Source: Flavobacteriaceae bacterium GSB9
GTDB lineage: Bacteria; Bacteroidota; Bacteroidia; Flavobacteriales; Flavobacteriaceae
Length of the DNA: 64,000 bases
Assembly (NCBI GenBank): GCA_022749295.1
Contig: CP062007.1
Coordinates: 2,294,001-2,358,000 of the forward strand
Reading direction: 5' to 3'
The position numbers and the translations under genes are program-made. Within the stretch, counting starts at the first letter, position 1, and each line of letters opens with the position of its first letter. Positions 43,052 through 53,887 of this stretch are shown one piece after another. The notes under the pieces were generated by a model that worked only from the letters and a program-made list of their open reading frames with translations, was not told where the DNA came from and did not search any database.

Positions 43052-44257
43052 TTGAATTTTCCCCTCTATATAGCTAAACGTTACCTGCGCAGTAAAAGCA
43101 GTAACAATGCTATTAATTTTATAACCAACATAGCACTTGTTGGTGTTATCTTAGGGGCCGCTTCGCTATTTATCGTCCTTTCTGGTTTTGCCGGACTCAA
43201 GGATTTTACCCTACAATTTTCAACTATTGTAGACCCCGATTTAAAGGCCGAACCTTCTACTGGAAAATCGTTTGTGCTTTCGGATGACGAAATCAACAAG
43301 TTGAATAATCTTGATGACATTGCCCAATATTCAAAAATTATTGAAGAACGGGTTTTTATTACTTCCGACAATAAAAACACCTTAGCTACGCTAAAAGGTG
43401 TTGACCAACATTTTCAAAATGTAGTAAATATCGATTCTGTGATTGAGTATGGTAGTTGGGTTGAACAAAAAACCAATCAGCTTGTGGTTGGTTGGGGTAT
43501 TTCGAACAGTTTGTCTTTGGGCGTTTTAGATTTTACCAAACCCATAAACGTTTTTGTGCCCAAACCTGGAAAAGGTCAAATAACCTCTACAAAAAATGCT
43601 TTTAACAGTGTTAGAGCCATAAATGTTGGGGTGTTTTTTATAAATGAAACTTTAAACGACAGCTACATTTATGCCCCAATTGATTTAGCTAAAAACCTCT
43701 TGAACTATAACACCAATCAATATACTGCGTTAGAATTTAAACTCAAGGACGATATTGATGAAACCCATGCAAAAGCTAACATCCAATCTATTTTAGGCGA
43801 TAAAGCGATTTTAAAAAATCGTGCACAACTTAACGATGCCATATATAAAATGTTGAATACCGAAAACTTAGCGGTTTATCTCATTTTTACTTTAGTACTA
43901 ATTATTGCATTTTTTAACGTTATTGGCTCGTTGATTATGATGATGTTGGATAAAAAACAAAGCTTGAATACTATTTTTAATATGGGCACAACGGTAAAAG
44001 ATATTCGGAAAATATTCTTTTACCAAGGCAGCCTGATGAGTGTTGTAGGTGGACTTATCGGGCTAATTGTAGCACTGGTTGTTACTACATTACAAAAAAC
44101 CTTTGGTTGGGTAATGATAACACCAACATTACCTTATCCCGTTACCGTAAAACTTGAAAACTTCATTATTGTATTTTTAACCATTTCGGTATTGGGCATT
44201 GTGGCTTCAAAAATTGCATCGGCCCGCATTACCAAGGCTTTGGTACAACATATTTGA
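43052..44257 (+). CDS. FtsX-family ABC permease (LolC/LolE-like)
   Basis: 401-residue inner-membrane protein: N-terminal helix ~22-46, a large periplasmic domain (~47-270), then three helices near 275-300, 325-345 and 370-390. This is the MacB/LolCE permease topology. The probable job is lipoprotein release or outer-membrane lipid transport with a separately encoded ATPase. The TTG start lies one base after the rbfA stop; no ATG is available in phase. Confidence 0.85.
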   Translation: MNFPLYIAKRYLRSKSSNNAINFITNIALVGVILGAASLFIVLSGFAGLKDFTLQFSTIVDPDLKAEPSTGKSFVLSDDEINKLNNLDDIAQYSKIIEERVFITSDNKNTLATLKGVDQHFQNVVNIDSVIEYGSWVEQKTNQLVVGWGISNSLSLGVLDFTKPINVFVPKPGKGQITSTKNAFNSVRAINVGVFFINETLNDSYIYAPIDLAKNLLNYNTNQYTALEFKLKDDIDETHAKANIQSILGDKAILKNRAQLNDAIYKMLNTENLAVYLIFTLVLIIAFFNVIGSLIMMMLDKKQSLNTIFNMGTTVKDIRKIFFYQGSLMSVVGGLIGLIVALVVTTLQKTFGWVMITPTLPYPVTVKLENFIIVFLTISVLGIVASKIASARITKALVQHI

Positions 44258-44258
44258 T

Positions 44259-44537
44259 TTACTTTTTTCTATCAATATGGCCTAAATCTTTATCAGGATT
44301 TATAACATCCCTAACCTTTATTTTTAAGGTTGTTATCTCAGGAAAGCCATTCATGGCTTTGCGCGACCAAATTTTTTCGCCATTAGCATAGATTTCAAAA
44401 ATGCCGCCCGTTCCGGGTACGAGTGTTAATGCTTGAATGTCTTCGCTAAAAGTTGTTAATAATTCTTGGGCCATCCATGTTGCCCTTAGTAACCATCGAC
44501 ATTGGGTGCAGTATATAATTTTAACTTGATTTTTCAT
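44259..44537 (-). CDS. Rdx/SelW-family thioredoxin-like protein
   Basis: 92 residues with the CxxC motif at C10-C13 (IYCTQCRW), the family pattern (selenoprotein W/T/H-related, here with cysteine), and a GTGGIFEIYANGEKIWSR strand pair. Probably a small redox protein; substrate unknown. Convergent with the permease gene, 1 bp apart. Confidence 0.85.
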   Translation of the reverse strand: MKNQVKIIYCTQCRWLLRATWMAQELLTTFSEDIQALTLVPGTGGIFEIYANGEKIWSRKAMNGFPEITTLKIKVRDVINPDKDLGHIDRKK

Positions 44538-44656
44538 CTTTAACTTTTAGCTTTTCTCGAGACGTTAAGGTTTGGGCTTGCAAACAAAAATGGACTTAAT
44601 TTGCTTCCACTCTGCTCATTATGATAATTTACCCTACTCTTGAAATTAACAGCAAG

Positions 44657-45667
44657 TTACTCAGCAAACTGATAATTGGCAAATTTTTCTTCAACCTCAT
44701 CAAAGGCAGCGAAAACATCTTCAGCATGGTCGCTTGTTACCATTTTCATACGGTATTCCTTAAAGTGCGGAATCCCCTTAAAGTAATTGGTGTAATGGCG
44801 GCGCGTTTCAAATACGCCCAACGTTTCACCTTTCCAATCGATAGACATTTGCAGGTGTCGCCTAGCTGCTTCAACGCGTTCTTTTAACGAAATGGGCTCT
44901 AGGTGTTCACCTGTATGAAAAAAGTGTTTTACTTGCTTAAAAAACCAGGGGTTACCAATACTGGCACGGCCAATCATACAACCATCTAAACCATATTGGT
45001 CACGCATTTCCATAGCACGTTCGGGAGTATCAACATCGCCATTTCCGAATACCGGAATATGCATTCTTGGGTTGTTTTTCACCTGGGCAATAGGCTTCCA
45101 ATCGGCATGGCCTTTATACATTTGCGCTCGGGTACGACCATGGATGGCTATGGCCTTACAACCAACATCCTGCAAGCGTTCGGCCACCTCAACAATGCGA
45201 ATGGAGTCGTGGTCCCAACCCAAACGGGTTTTCACGGTAATAGGGATGTTGGTACGCTTAACCATTTCGGCAGTGAGTTGCTCCATTAAACAAACATCCT
45301 TTAAAATACCAGCTCCAGCACCTTTGCTCACCACCTTTTTAACGGGGCAGCCAAAATTAATATCAATAATATCTGGTTTCGACTCTGCAACAATATCTAT
45401 AGTTTGCAGCATGCTATCTAGATTAGATCCAAAAATTTGAATCCCCACGGGACGCTCCTTTTCATAAATATCCAATTTCATAACGCTTTTGGCCGCATTA
45501 CGAATTAGTCCTTCGCTAGATACAAACTCGGTGTAAACCACATCGGCACCTTGCTCTTTGCAAAGCGCACGGAATGGTGGGTCGCTCACATCTTCCATGG
45601 GTGCCAGAAGCAACGGAAAATCAGGAAGTTCTATATTGTCTATCTTTACCAAAACTTTTTTTGGCAA
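44657..45667 (-). CDS. dusB: tRNA-dihydrouridine synthase
   Basis: 336-residue FMN enzyme reducing uridines in the tRNA D-loop. It shows PLLLAPMEDVSDPPFRALC (~19-37), INFGCPVKKVVSKGAGAG (~102-119, catalytic cysteine), KTRLGWD and the FMN phosphate loop GNGDVDTPE. There is no ATG near the N-terminus: TTG at 45667 gives the listed form, and another TTG at 45652 (MVKIDNIELPDF) fits relatives I recall and may be the true start. Confidence 0.93.
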   Translation of the reverse strand: MPKKVLVKIDNIELPDFPLLLAPMEDVSDPPFRALCKEQGADVVYTEFVSSEGLIRNAAKSVMKLDIYEKERPVGIQIFGSNLDSMLQTIDIVAESKPDIIDINFGCPVKKVVSKGAGAGILKDVCLMEQLTAEMVKRTNIPITVKTRLGWDHDSIRIVEVAERLQDVGCKAIAIHGRTRAQMYKGHADWKPIAQVKNNPRMHIPVFGNGDVDTPERAMEMRDQYGLDGCMIGRASIGNPWFFKQVKHFFHTGEHLEPISLKERVEAARRHLQMSIDWKGETLGVFETRRHYTNYFKGIPHFKEYRMKMVTSDHAEDVFAAFDEVEEKFANYQFAE

Positions 45668-45698
45668 ATTTAAGCTTTTTTAAAAAACACGGCGTATT

Positions 45699-46832
45699 TT
45701 AAATTTTTACTAGCCTTTTGAACACTGTTTGCCCTTGATCTAAATGAATTTTTAACAAATAAACGCCTTGGTGGTATTTCTGCATGTCCAATTGTTTATC
45801 CTGTGATATTAAAAGTCGTTTAGAATGCATTCCAAACAACTCGATATAATCGAACCCTACAGTATCTATATTTAAAGAATGTTTCACAGGATTAGGGTAA
45901 ACCGTAACATTATACTTATTTTGAAGCGTCTCATCATTATTATTCAAACTGGTATCGTTGGTAGAAAAAGAAATTAGCTTGGCGGTATCGCTCAACGTAA
46001 ATCCGCCAACCGATACATTAAAAGATTCCGATGTGATAAAAAACCGATTTTCATTTACAAACGTTATACCCTCAACCTGTTCTAAAGCCAAAGAGGTTAG
46101 CTGGGTTTGGGTATTTAAATTTGAAAAACCTGAGTCTGTAAATCCTTCGACCACCCAAACGAATGGTTGCAAATTTGATGAATATCCCACCAAATAAAGT
46201 TTGTTGGTGTAAGTATTGTATGTAGCACCAGTTATAAGGCCGTTACTGTTTAAACTATTGGGCAAAGCTGTGATTTGGTAATCTCCAACGGCTTTAGGAA
46301 TACTATAGGCAAGAGTAATATTATCAACCCAGTTCTTACTGAAAAGCACCAAATTATTCTCGTTAAACGAAATTAAAGCTTCTGCATCCCAGGGTGTATT
46401 ATTTGTATTTGAAGTAAAATCGGTTTGGTCTTTATAGCTAAAACTTATAACCTCGGCCGTTACGTTTGTATCGTTTAGATAATCAGATTTAATTATTTTG
46501 TAAATTTTCAAGTCTGTCCTATTCCCATTATTATTACCAAAATCGCCTATATAAATGTATTCCTCATCCTGTGCGATATCCTCCCAATCTTTGTTTTCTG
46601 CATTGGTTATGGTTACAGTCCGCGTAATTGCTCCAGAAATAGTATCCACCTCGTAAAGCCTATTTTCATTCCCCGAATCGTTGTGCGTAATAAGCTTTCC
46701 ATTAAAGAAAATAGCCCCAGAAGATTCAGCTACAGTTTCAGGCAATGTAAATTTTTCATCAACATTTTCAATTTGTGCTTGGATACTGAACGAAATAAAA
46801 GCGAACGAAACTAGCAACGAAAGATTTTTCAT
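45699..46832 (-). CDS. Secreted protein with T9SS C-terminal sorting domain
   Basis: About 377 residues. Signal peptide (1-~20, ending IQAQ), a beta-propeller-like region of repeated short strands (~25-285), a linker of Asn/Asp, then a type A sorting domain: VTVYPNPVKHSLNI (~310) to the basic end VFKRLVKI. Exported by the type IX system and likely surface-attached or released. The propeller has acidic repeats (EDIAQDEEYIYIGDFGNN); ligand unknown. The ATG at 46832 is used; an upstream TTG would add two residues. Confidence 0.82.
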   Translation of the reverse strand: MKNLSLLVSFAFISFSIQAQIENVDEKFTLPETVAESSGAIFFNGKLITHNDSGNENRLYEVDTISGAITRTVTITNAENKDWEDIAQDEEYIYIGDFGNNNGNRTDLKIYKIIKSDYLNDTNVTAEVISFSYKDQTDFTSNTNNTPWDAEALISFNENNLVLFSKNWVDNITLAYSIPKAVGDYQITALPNSLNSNGLITGATYNTYTNKLYLVGYSSNLQPFVWVVEGFTDSGFSNLNTQTQLTSLALEQVEGITFVNENRFFITSESFNVSVGGFTLSDTAKLISFSTNDTSLNNNDETLQNKYNVTVYPNPVKHSLNIDTVGFDYIELFGMHSKRLLISQDKQLDMQKYHQGVYLLKIHLDQGQTVFKRLVKI

Positions 46833-46976
46833 AATCAATTTTTAAAATGCTTAACAAAATTAATTCATTTTCATGAACTTAATATCAAACAAAAACCATT
46901 AATTTAAATACAAAAACACTCACGTTTTATGAACTTTATGATAAAAACTCTAACTTTAAAGCCCAAAACTTAACCT

Positions 46977-47519
46977 ATGAGAACACAAATTTTACTATTC
47001 TGCACTACGTTTTTGATCTTGTTTAACTGCGATGTAGTTGATAAGCTCGACGAGTTGACCAAGTTTGAAATGGATTACCAAGCCACCTATTCCATTCCTC
47101 CTGTTCCTATCGTTAATGTACCGGTTAGCTTATCATCTTCAGAAATCGATACTAATAGCGAAACTACCTTTAGCAATAATAAAACCGATAAAAATTCTAT
47201 TGAAAGCATCAAACTGAAGCGGATAACAATCAATATTACATCTCCAGATGATGCCAATTTCAATTTTCTTAAAGACATCCATATTTACATAAAGTCTGAC
47301 AATGTTGAGGAAGTTGAAATAGCTAAACTAACCGATATTGAAAACCTAAATTCCAGCACCTTAGAGCTCGATGTTTTAGACAAAGAACTGGAGGCTTACC
47401 TTAAAGAAGAAACCATTACATTACGTGTAAATGGCACAGCCGATGAAACCACATCACAACAAATTGATGTGCTGATTGACACCGTTTTTAATGTAGATGC
47501 TAAAATTTTAGGATTCTAA
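46977..47519 (+). CDS. Putative lipoprotein
   Basis: 180 residues with a lipoprotein signal: hydrophobic core then LFNC, cysteine at 18. The mature part is beta-rich and acidic with long Asn/Thr stretches (ETTFSNNKTDKNS). Probably anchored in the outer membrane; no enzyme motif. Unknown function, divergent from the T9SS protein. Confidence 0.7.
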   Translation: MRTQILLFCTTFLILFNCDVVDKLDELTKFEMDYQATYSIPPVPIVNVPVSLSSSEIDTNSETTFSNNKTDKNSIESIKLKRITINITSPDDANFNFLKDIHIYIKSDNVEEVEIAKLTDIENLNSSTLELDVLDKELEAYLKEETITLRVNGTADETTSQQIDVLIDTVFNVDAKILGF

Positions 47520-47575
47520 TCAAAAAAAATCATTGACACTTTTCCTCAGGAATATTCTTCAAAGAAATTCTTAAT

Positions 47576-50011
47576 TTATTTTTTTATGGAATAAAAAGCG
47601 TGTTTAACCACCGGAATACCGGACGCCGTAATACCTTCTAAAGTCACTTTAGCTTGGGTTTCTACCTTAGTATTTTTAAAGCTAACTTTTGCCGTACCTG
47701 TGGCATCGGGATGCACATAAGGACTCCAGAAAATAGTATTTCGCACAGCAGCCTTATTGTCCTTTTCAAAATCGGGTTCTTCTGGGTTAGGCGTATAAAA
47801 AGTACGCTCTGCATAAAAGCCTTCGATTTCCTTTTTTATACTGTGGAACACTTTCTTTTCAGTTGTATTAGTCGTTCCTTCCTTAGTGTAAATTGCAATA
47901 ACGCCATTGGCACCCTCGGCACCGTAAATAGCCGCCGAAGGCCCTTTAATAGCTTCTATTCTTTCAACATTTTCTGGCAGCACAAAATCTAAATCGGCTT
48001 GGGTGAACAACGGAAAACCGTCCAATATAATATGTGCAGGGCCACTAAATCGCATAAAACGTACAGTATCGTTAGTAACAATTGTTCCAGGTATAGTAAG
48101 CTGAATAAACTGATAAATATCATTCACCACAGGTGAGTTTTCGTCAACTTCATAAGTAAAATCGGCTATGCCGTGTAAACTCGTTGATTCCCTTTTCTTG
48201 GTGGCCGTAATTTCTACGGCATCCAACACGTTTTCAGCAGCAATGCCAAACGAGGCGTATTTCCTGTAAACGTTTTCAATAATTTTTTCTGAAGTCGTTA
48301 CTGGTTCGAGAAAAATGCTGTCTTTAACACTAAAGTTTGCTGGCATCGGTTTCGTTTCAAAAGGGTTCATTACAATCTCTCCTCTAAATTTTCCTCGGTC
48401 GTTTCTAGAATTTAAAAACATATTGGTTTTTCCAACAAACATCAACTCATCGAATTTAAAATGGCCAAGCGAATCGGTTTCCGCGTTTAAAATATTCATG
48501 CCTTTTTCACCCATCAAAGCTAATGTAAGATTGAGCCCTACTTTGGGTTTTTGCCCAAAAAGTTGTTTGACATTTCCTGTAATTTCAAATCCCTTTTCAA
48601 CCTCATAATAACGATCGGCTGATGGTTTCGGCATAGTTTTCCAAAGGAAATTGCGCCAGCCTTGTGTTAGCAACAGTAAATCAAGATGTGCCAGTCTTTG
48701 CTTATTACGCTTATCAAAATAGTAACCTGGGTCTATAATTTTTCCTCGAATATCAGATTCCAACAAAAAATGCGAACAGATGTTGGAACTGTAATCGTTT
48801 GTTAGATTTGAACCATTGGTATCAGCCACACTTAGCGAGAAACTAGCTAAAACGCCATCACCGCTTTTTGTCTGGCTTTTAAGGTTTAAATGTACATGCT
48901 CTCCTATTACATATTCGTTTTTGTCTGTACTAAGCTCTACTTGCAAATCTTGTGACTTTTCAATATATACCAAGCGTTCACTTTGCGGGAGACCTTTACT
49001 ATCGTACAACGTAATTTGCGAAATGCCCTCGGTAAAACGCTGGGTGGGCAATTCAAAAGACAGTACGGTTTTATTTAGTTGTTGGGTACCTTCTAGGTAA
49101 TTAATGCCTCTAGTATTACAAGAAATGCTTACTTGGCCACCTTGTTCTGCCATGGTTTTTGCATTTGTTCTAATGCTTACTATATCTCTGTTTTGGTATT
49201 TTTTATATGACAAGAGATAACCAGTTTCAATAACTTCCGGCAACTGCTTTTCAAACGTTAATCCGCTGGATGTTGTTATCTTTGCATAATAATTTGATCC
49301 TAATTGGGGTTTGAGCTGAAACTTGCCCATGCCATTGTGCACACCCAAAAACAACGAAACCAATTGGTTATTGGAATCGTAAATCTCGCCTTTTACCTCA
49401 ACAGGATTACCATAACTATCTGTGGCCTTAAACGCCACGGCCGAAGGCACATTATGCACCAAAGATCCTCCTTCAGGAAAAAACTGAATGTCAATTTGAT
49501 TTTCTTTAGCTTCTATAGTTTTGGCCGCTTTGGCCTGGTCAGCATTTAAATCCGTCTCTTCGGTTTTAAACTGCTGATAAACATCAATAATTTCAAAATC
49601 CTTTTCAAAAATAAAATCGTCACCAAAGTTTCTGCTATAATTCGTGTAAGCCCTAAGTTGATAACGCCCGGGCTTAGCACCAATGGAATCGTTGAGCTTA
49701 AAATCGCCATGGCCCAAACCTTCTTGAATTAAGGTTTTGTTTCTTGCCAATATTTTAGATTCTGGTGAAATCAGCTCCACATAAAGCACATTGCTGTAAT
49801 CGAAAAGCTGGTGGCTGTACGCATTCACTACATAGGCCTTGTACCATAAATCTTCACCCAAAACATAATAATCTCTGTCGGTGTGGACATATATTTTTTC
49901 AATGTCTGTGATTGATTTTTTTTCTTGGGCGCTTAAAATATTGAACGTAGAAAGCAAGCATATAAGGCAAAGCAAAAGGCCTTTTTTAACTTTGGTAGAA
50001 TGGTGAGTCAT
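47576..50011 (-). CDS. Large secreted MG2-domain / TonB-plug-like protein
   Basis: 811 residues with a signal peptide (1-~28). The N-terminal MG2-type macroglobulin-like domain is KIYVHTDRDYYVLGEDLWYKAYV (in two parts, ~39-61). Several Ig-like repeats follow, then a carboxypeptidase-regulatory-like segment (~480-560) and a TonB-dependent receptor plug-like domain (~640-720, VERIEAIKGPSAAIYG and NGVIAIYTKEG) without a barrel. Such proteins are common in Bacteroidota and lie at the cell envelope; cargo unknown. Confidence 0.75.
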   Translation of the reverse strand: MTHHSTKVKKGLLLCLICLLSTFNILSAQEKKSITDIEKIYVHTDRDYYVLGEDLWYKAYVVNAYSHQLFDYSNVLYVELISPESKILARNKTLIQEGLGHGDFKLNDSIGAKPGRYQLRAYTNYSRNFGDDFIFEKDFEIIDVYQQFKTEETDLNADQAKAAKTIEAKENQIDIQFFPEGGSLVHNVPSAVAFKATDSYGNPVEVKGEIYDSNNQLVSLFLGVHNGMGKFQLKPQLGSNYYAKITTSSGLTFEKQLPEVIETGYLLSYKKYQNRDIVSIRTNAKTMAEQGGQVSISCNTRGINYLEGTQQLNKTVLSFELPTQRFTEGISQITLYDSKGLPQSERLVYIEKSQDLQVELSTDKNEYVIGEHVHLNLKSQTKSGDGVLASFSLSVADTNGSNLTNDYSSNICSHFLLESDIRGKIIDPGYYFDKRNKQRLAHLDLLLLTQGWRNFLWKTMPKPSADRYYEVEKGFEITGNVKQLFGQKPKVGLNLTLALMGEKGMNILNAETDSLGHFKFDELMFVGKTNMFLNSRNDRGKFRGEIVMNPFETKPMPANFSVKDSIFLEPVTTSEKIIENVYRKYASFGIAAENVLDAVEITATKKRESTSLHGIADFTYEVDENSPVVNDIYQFIQLTIPGTIVTNDTVRFMRFSGPAHIILDGFPLFTQADLDFVLPENVERIEAIKGPSAAIYGAEGANGVIAIYTKEGTTNTTEKKVFHSIKKEIEGFYAERTFYTPNPEEPDFEKDNKAAVRNTIFWSPYVHPDATGTAKVSFKNTKVETQAKVTLEGITASGIPVVKHAFYSIKK

Positions 50012-50108
50012 TTATATTTCTGAATATTGAATCTCAAAGATATACAAAAGTAAGTTTTTTTTGTCATAAAACTATTTTTATGTTTATAATGCCAACAGAT
50101 AAAATAAT

Positions 50109-50142
50109 TTGCAAATATTCCACCTTAAAACATCTATATTTG
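50109..50142 (+). promoter_or_regulatory. Promoter of lepA
   Basis: TTG at 50109-50111 and TATATTTG at 50135-50142 with a 23-bp spacer, upstream of a leader of about 110 nt. Confidence 0.5.
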
Positions 50143-50258
50143 CAAATTGAATCTTGGTATAGATTGCTTTATGAAACCCTTAAAGGGCGGTTGGCAGTTA
50201 AGCAAGAATACCTACTAGGTTTAATTACTTAAAAAAGGAGTTGTAGTATATTGTTTGT

Positions 50259-52055
50259 ATGAAAAATATCAGGAATTTTTGCATCATTGCACATATAGAT
50301 CACGGAAAAAGTACATTGGCAGACCGTTTGCTCGATTACACAGGGTCGGTAACAGCACGTGAAAAGCAAGACCAGTTGCTTGATAACATGGATTTGGAGC
50401 GCGAGCGTGGTATTACCATAAAATCGCACGCCATACAAATGGACTATATTTACAACGACGAACACTTTGTATTAAACCTAATTGACACACCCGGCCATGT
50501 AGATTTTAGTTACGAAGTATCGCGATCCATCGCAGCTTGCGAGGGCGCTTTGCTTATTGTTGATGCGGCCCAAAGCATACAAGCGCAAACCATTTCTAAT
50601 CTTTATTTGGCCTTAGAAAACGATTTGGAAATTATTCCTGTGTTAAATAAGGTTGATTTGCCCAGTGCCAATCCCGAAGAGGTAACCGACGATATCGTCG
50701 ATTTATTGGGCTGCGATCCCGAAGAAGTCATTCACGCCAGTGGAAAAACAGGTTTCGGAGTAGATAATATTTTAAAAGCCATTATTGAGCGCATTCCAGC
50801 ACCAAAAGGAGACCCCAATGCACCTTTACGTGCATTGATTTTCGATTCGGTTTACAACACATTTAGAGGCGTTGAAACTTATTTTAGGGTGTTTGATGGC
50901 GAAATAAAAAAAGGCCAGCATATTAAATTTGCCGCTACCAATAAAGATTATTATGCCGATGAAGTGGGCACACTAAAACTCACTCAAGTTGCAAAAAAAG
51001 ATATCAAAACAGGCGATGTGGGTTACTTGATTACAGGTATTAAAACGGCTAAGGAAGTAAAAGTAGGTGATACTATTACCAGTTTTACCAACCCTACCAA
51101 AAATGTGGTTTCAGGGTTTGAAGACGTTAAACCTATGGTATTTGCAGGTATTTATCCCGTTGACACGGAAGATTTCGAAGAACTTCGTGCCTCGATGGAA
51201 AAATTACAGCTTAACGATGCTTCGTTGGTTTTCCAACCCGAAAGTTCTGCAGCTTTAGGCTTCGGGTTCCGTTGCGGATTTTTAGGCATGCTCCACATGG
51301 AAATTATACAAGAACGTTTGGAGCGCGAATTCGATATGACGGTAATCACCACCGTTCCTAACGTATCGTACCACGCCTACACCAACAAAGAACCCGACGA
51401 CATTGTTATTGTTAACAACCCTTCAGATTTACCCGATCCTTCAACTTTAAATCGTGTTGAAGAACCCTATATAAAAGCCACCATCATTACCAAAGCCGAT
51501 TTTATTGGAAATGTTATGTCGCTTTGTATTGAAAAACGCGGTATTATTACCAATCAAACCTATTTGACTACCGAACGTGTGGAATTAACTTTTGAAATGC
51601 CCTTGGCGGAAATTGTATTCGATTTTTATGATAGGTTGAAAACCGTTTCAAAAGGTTATGCGTCTTTCGATTACCACCCCATAGGCATGAAACCTTCAAA
51701 ATTGGTTCGATTGGATATTTTATTGAACGCTCAACCCGTTGATGCGCTTTCGGCATTAATCCATGCCGACAATGCACAATCAGTTGGAAGAAAGATGTGC
51801 GAAAAACTTAAGGAACTTATTCCACGTCAGCAATTCGATATTCCTATCCAGGCTGCTGTTGGCGCTAAAATTATATCGCGCGAAACTATAAAAGCATTGC
51901 GTAAAGACGTTACAGCAAAATGTTACGGTGGCGATATTTCGCGTAAACGTAAACTTTTGGAAAAACAGAAAAAGGGTAAAAAACGTATGCGCCAAGTGGG
52001 TAACGTAGAAATTCCACAGCAAGCATTTATGGCGGTATTGAAGCTTAACGATTAA
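50259..52055 (+). CDS. lepA: Elongation factor 4 (LepA GTPase)
   Basis: 598 residues. G1 AHIDHGKST (~11-19), G2 region [10 protein letters not shown]3 DTPGH (~75-79), G4 NKVD (~129-132); EF-G-like domains II-V and the LepA-specific C-terminus ([20 protein letters not shown]) follow. A ribosome-binding GTPase important for translation initiation and 30S assembly. Monocistronic, followed by a terminator. Confidence 0.97.
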   Translation: MKNIRNFCIIAHIDHGKSTLADRLLDYTGSVTAREKQDQLLDNMDLERERGITIKSHAIQMDYIYNDEHFVLNLIDTPGHVDFSYEVSRSIAACEGALLIVDAAQSIQAQTISNLYLALENDLEIIPVLNKVDLPSANPEEVTDDIVDLLGCDPEEVIHASGKTGFGVDNILKAIIERIPAPKGDPNAPLRALIFDSVYNTFRGVETYFRVFDGEIKKGQHIKFAATNKDYYADEVGTLKLTQVAKKDIKTGDVGYLITGIKTAKEVKVGDTITSFTNPTKNVVSGFEDVKPMVFAGIYPVDTEDFEELRASMEKLQLNDASLVFQPESSAALGFGFRCGFLGMLHMEIIQERLEREFDMTVITTVPNVSYHAYTNKEPDDIVIVNNPSDLPDPSTLNRVEEPYIKATIITKADFIGNVMSLCIEKRGIITNQTYLTTERVELTFEMPLAEIVFDFYDRLKTVSKGYASFDYHPIGMKPSKLVRLDILLNAQPVDALSALIHADNAQSVGRKMCEKLKELIPRQQFDIPIQAAVGAKIISRETIKALRKDVTAKCYGGDISRKRKLLEKQKKGKKRMRQVGNVEIPQQAFMAVLKLND

Positions 52056-52120
52056 TTGCGAATTTTAACCCATTTGATTCAATCAAAATTTTAAATACTT
52101 CGGTATTAATTTAAAAGATA

Positions 52121-52153
52121 AACCCAAATGTTAATTTAGCATTGGGGTTTTTG
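52121..52153 (+). terminator. Intrinsic terminator after lepA
   Basis: AACCCAAATG pairs with CATTGGGGTT and is followed by TTTTTG, 65 bp past the lepA stop. Confidence 0.65.
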
Positions 52154-52645
52154 TTACATCTAAGCTTTATATTTTTTTGGGTGACTGGAAAGCGTTTTAT
52201 CGAAAAACACATGATTTTTTACTTTTCAATAAAAAAACAATGAATGATTAAAACCAAAACCGCCTTTTCTCTCTTTTTTTTTATTGATAATTTTCTCTAT
52301 TCACGTTTTTGCCTTAATTTCTTCAAAAAACAAAATTCGTTTAAATTGTTAATAATTATTTTGTATGTTTATAACATAGTAACTAAAATAAATTAACAAA
52401 CTACACCTACCCCTTAAATACCCTAGCTTAAGTGGTACATGCCTTTGGTTAATTTAAAACTCAACAGGGCAATTGTTATTAACAATTTTACGATTTAACA
52501 ACTTGTATTGGCCTCGTTTACAAACAAGGGCTATTAGTGTTTAACAATCGTAATTTTAACTTTTAGTAACACCAAATAAGTTCTTTGTTTGTTAATTTTC
52601 TTTTTTTTTGACATGCTATTAACCAATTTTATGAGATAACATTAT
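52154..52645 (+). promoter_or_regulatory. Long regulatory region before the glucan operon
   Basis: About 490 bp, AT-rich, no gene. It contains the dyad halves TTACGATT (52488-52495) and AATCGTAA (52546-52553), each beside TTAACAA-type sequence, and GGCCTCGTTTAC nearby. These could be operator sites for a sugar-responsive regulator; I see no regulator gene nearby. No perfect TAnnTTTG could be fixed. Confidence 0.4.
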
Positions 52646-53848
52646 ATGAAAGCACTTTTTTACACTAGAGAATTTCCTCCATATGTCTATGGCGGAGCCG
52701 GAGTTCATGTTGAATACCTAGCCGATGAGTTGTCAAAACTTATGGAAGTAGATGTAAGGTGCTTTGGTGACCAAGATGAAAAATCAGGAAAACTTAATGT
52801 TAAAGGCTTCCCGTTTGATGATGGTGTTTTTGAAAACTCAGACGACAAACTCAAATCTGTTTTTAAAACATTAAGTACCTGTCTACATATGAACGCCGAA
52901 CCAATTGATGCTGACGTGGTACATTGCCATACTTGGTATGCACATTTTGCCGGCATTGTCTCTAAACTATGCTATGGTACACCGCTTGTTATAACAACAC
53001 ATTCGCTAGAACCGCTTAGGCCATGGAAACGCGAACAGTTGGGTAGGGGTTACGATGCATCGTCTTGGGTAGAAAAAACAGCTATTGAAATGGCCGATGC
53101 TTTAATTGCCGTTTCAGAAGAAACGAAAGAGGATGTTATAAAACATTTTAATGTCGACGAAGAAAAAGTAAAAGTTATCTACAACGGTATAAACCTGAAA
53201 CAATATAAAGTTACATCAGACACTTCAACTTTAGATGAATACGGTGTAGATAAATCTAAGCCCTACGTACTTTTTGTAGGACGCATTACCCGCCAAAAAG
53301 GAATTATTCATTTGGTGAACGCCATAAAATACATAGACCCCGATACACAAATTGTATTATGCGCTGGTGCTCCTGACACCAAAGAAATTGGCAAGGAAAT
53401 GGAAGATGCCGTTAACGAGGTTAAAAAAACCAGAGAAAATGTTATTTGGATTGACAAGATGGTTTCCAAAGAAGAAATCATCCAACTGTACTCGCATGCC
53501 GATGTATTTTGTTGCCCATCTATTTACGAGCCTTTCGGAATTATAAACATAGAAGCCATGGCATGCGAAACAGCCGTAGTAGCCAGTGCGGTTGGAGGTA
53601 TAAAAGAAGTTGTTGTTGATGGTGAAACCGGACTTTTAATTCCACTGGAACAACAAACCGAAGCGCCTTTCGAACCTATAAATCCAGACACATTTTCTAG
53701 AGATTTAGCTGAAGGTATAAATAAGGTAATTAGAGACAAAGCCTTAAGAGAAAGTATGGCCAAAAAAGGCCGAAAACGTGTAGAAGACTATTTCGATTGG
53801 GTGGCTATTTCTAAACAGGTTGAGGACCTTTACAAATCTTTGATATAA
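52646..53848 (+). CDS. Glycogen synthase / alpha-maltose-1-phosphate synthase (GlgM-like GT4)
   Basis: 400-residue GT-B glycosyltransferase. N-terminal FPPYVYGGAGVHVEYLADEL (~11-30), VVHCHTWYAHFAG (~90), FVGRITRQKGI (~211-221) and the donor-site YEPFGIINIEAMAC (~295). This is the short GT4, actinobacterial-type (GlgA/GlgM) enzyme, not the longer GT5 starch synthase. In mycobacteria the homologue makes maltose-1-phosphate from ADP-glucose and glucose-1-phosphate; with glgE in the same operon, that role is favoured here. First gene of the five-gene operon. Confidence 0.85.
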   Translation: MKALFYTREFPPYVYGGAGVHVEYLADELSKLMEVDVRCFGDQDEKSGKLNVKGFPFDDGVFENSDDKLKSVFKTLSTCLHMNAEPIDADVVHCHTWYAHFAGIVSKLCYGTPLVITTHSLEPLRPWKREQLGRGYDASSWVEKTAIEMADALIAVSEETKEDVIKHFNVDEEKVKVIYNGINLKQYKVTSDTSTLDEYGVDKSKPYVLFVGRITRQKGIIHLVNAIKYIDPDTQIVLCAGAPDTKEIGKEMEDAVNEVKKTRENVIWIDKMVSKEEIIQLYSHADVFCCPSIYEPFGIINIEAMACETAVVASAVGGIKEVVVDGETGLLIPLEQQTEAPFEPINPDTFSRDLAEGINKVIRDKALRESMAKKGRKRVEDYFDWVAISKQVEDLYKSLI

Positions 53849-53887
53849 TTATAAATGAAACTAAGCACTAAAAAAAAACCATAAGAT

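Noticed and set aside
47576-50011. Full TonB-dependent outer-membrane receptor
   Set aside because: A plug-like segment is present but no 22-strand barrel follows; most of the protein is MG2/Ig-like.
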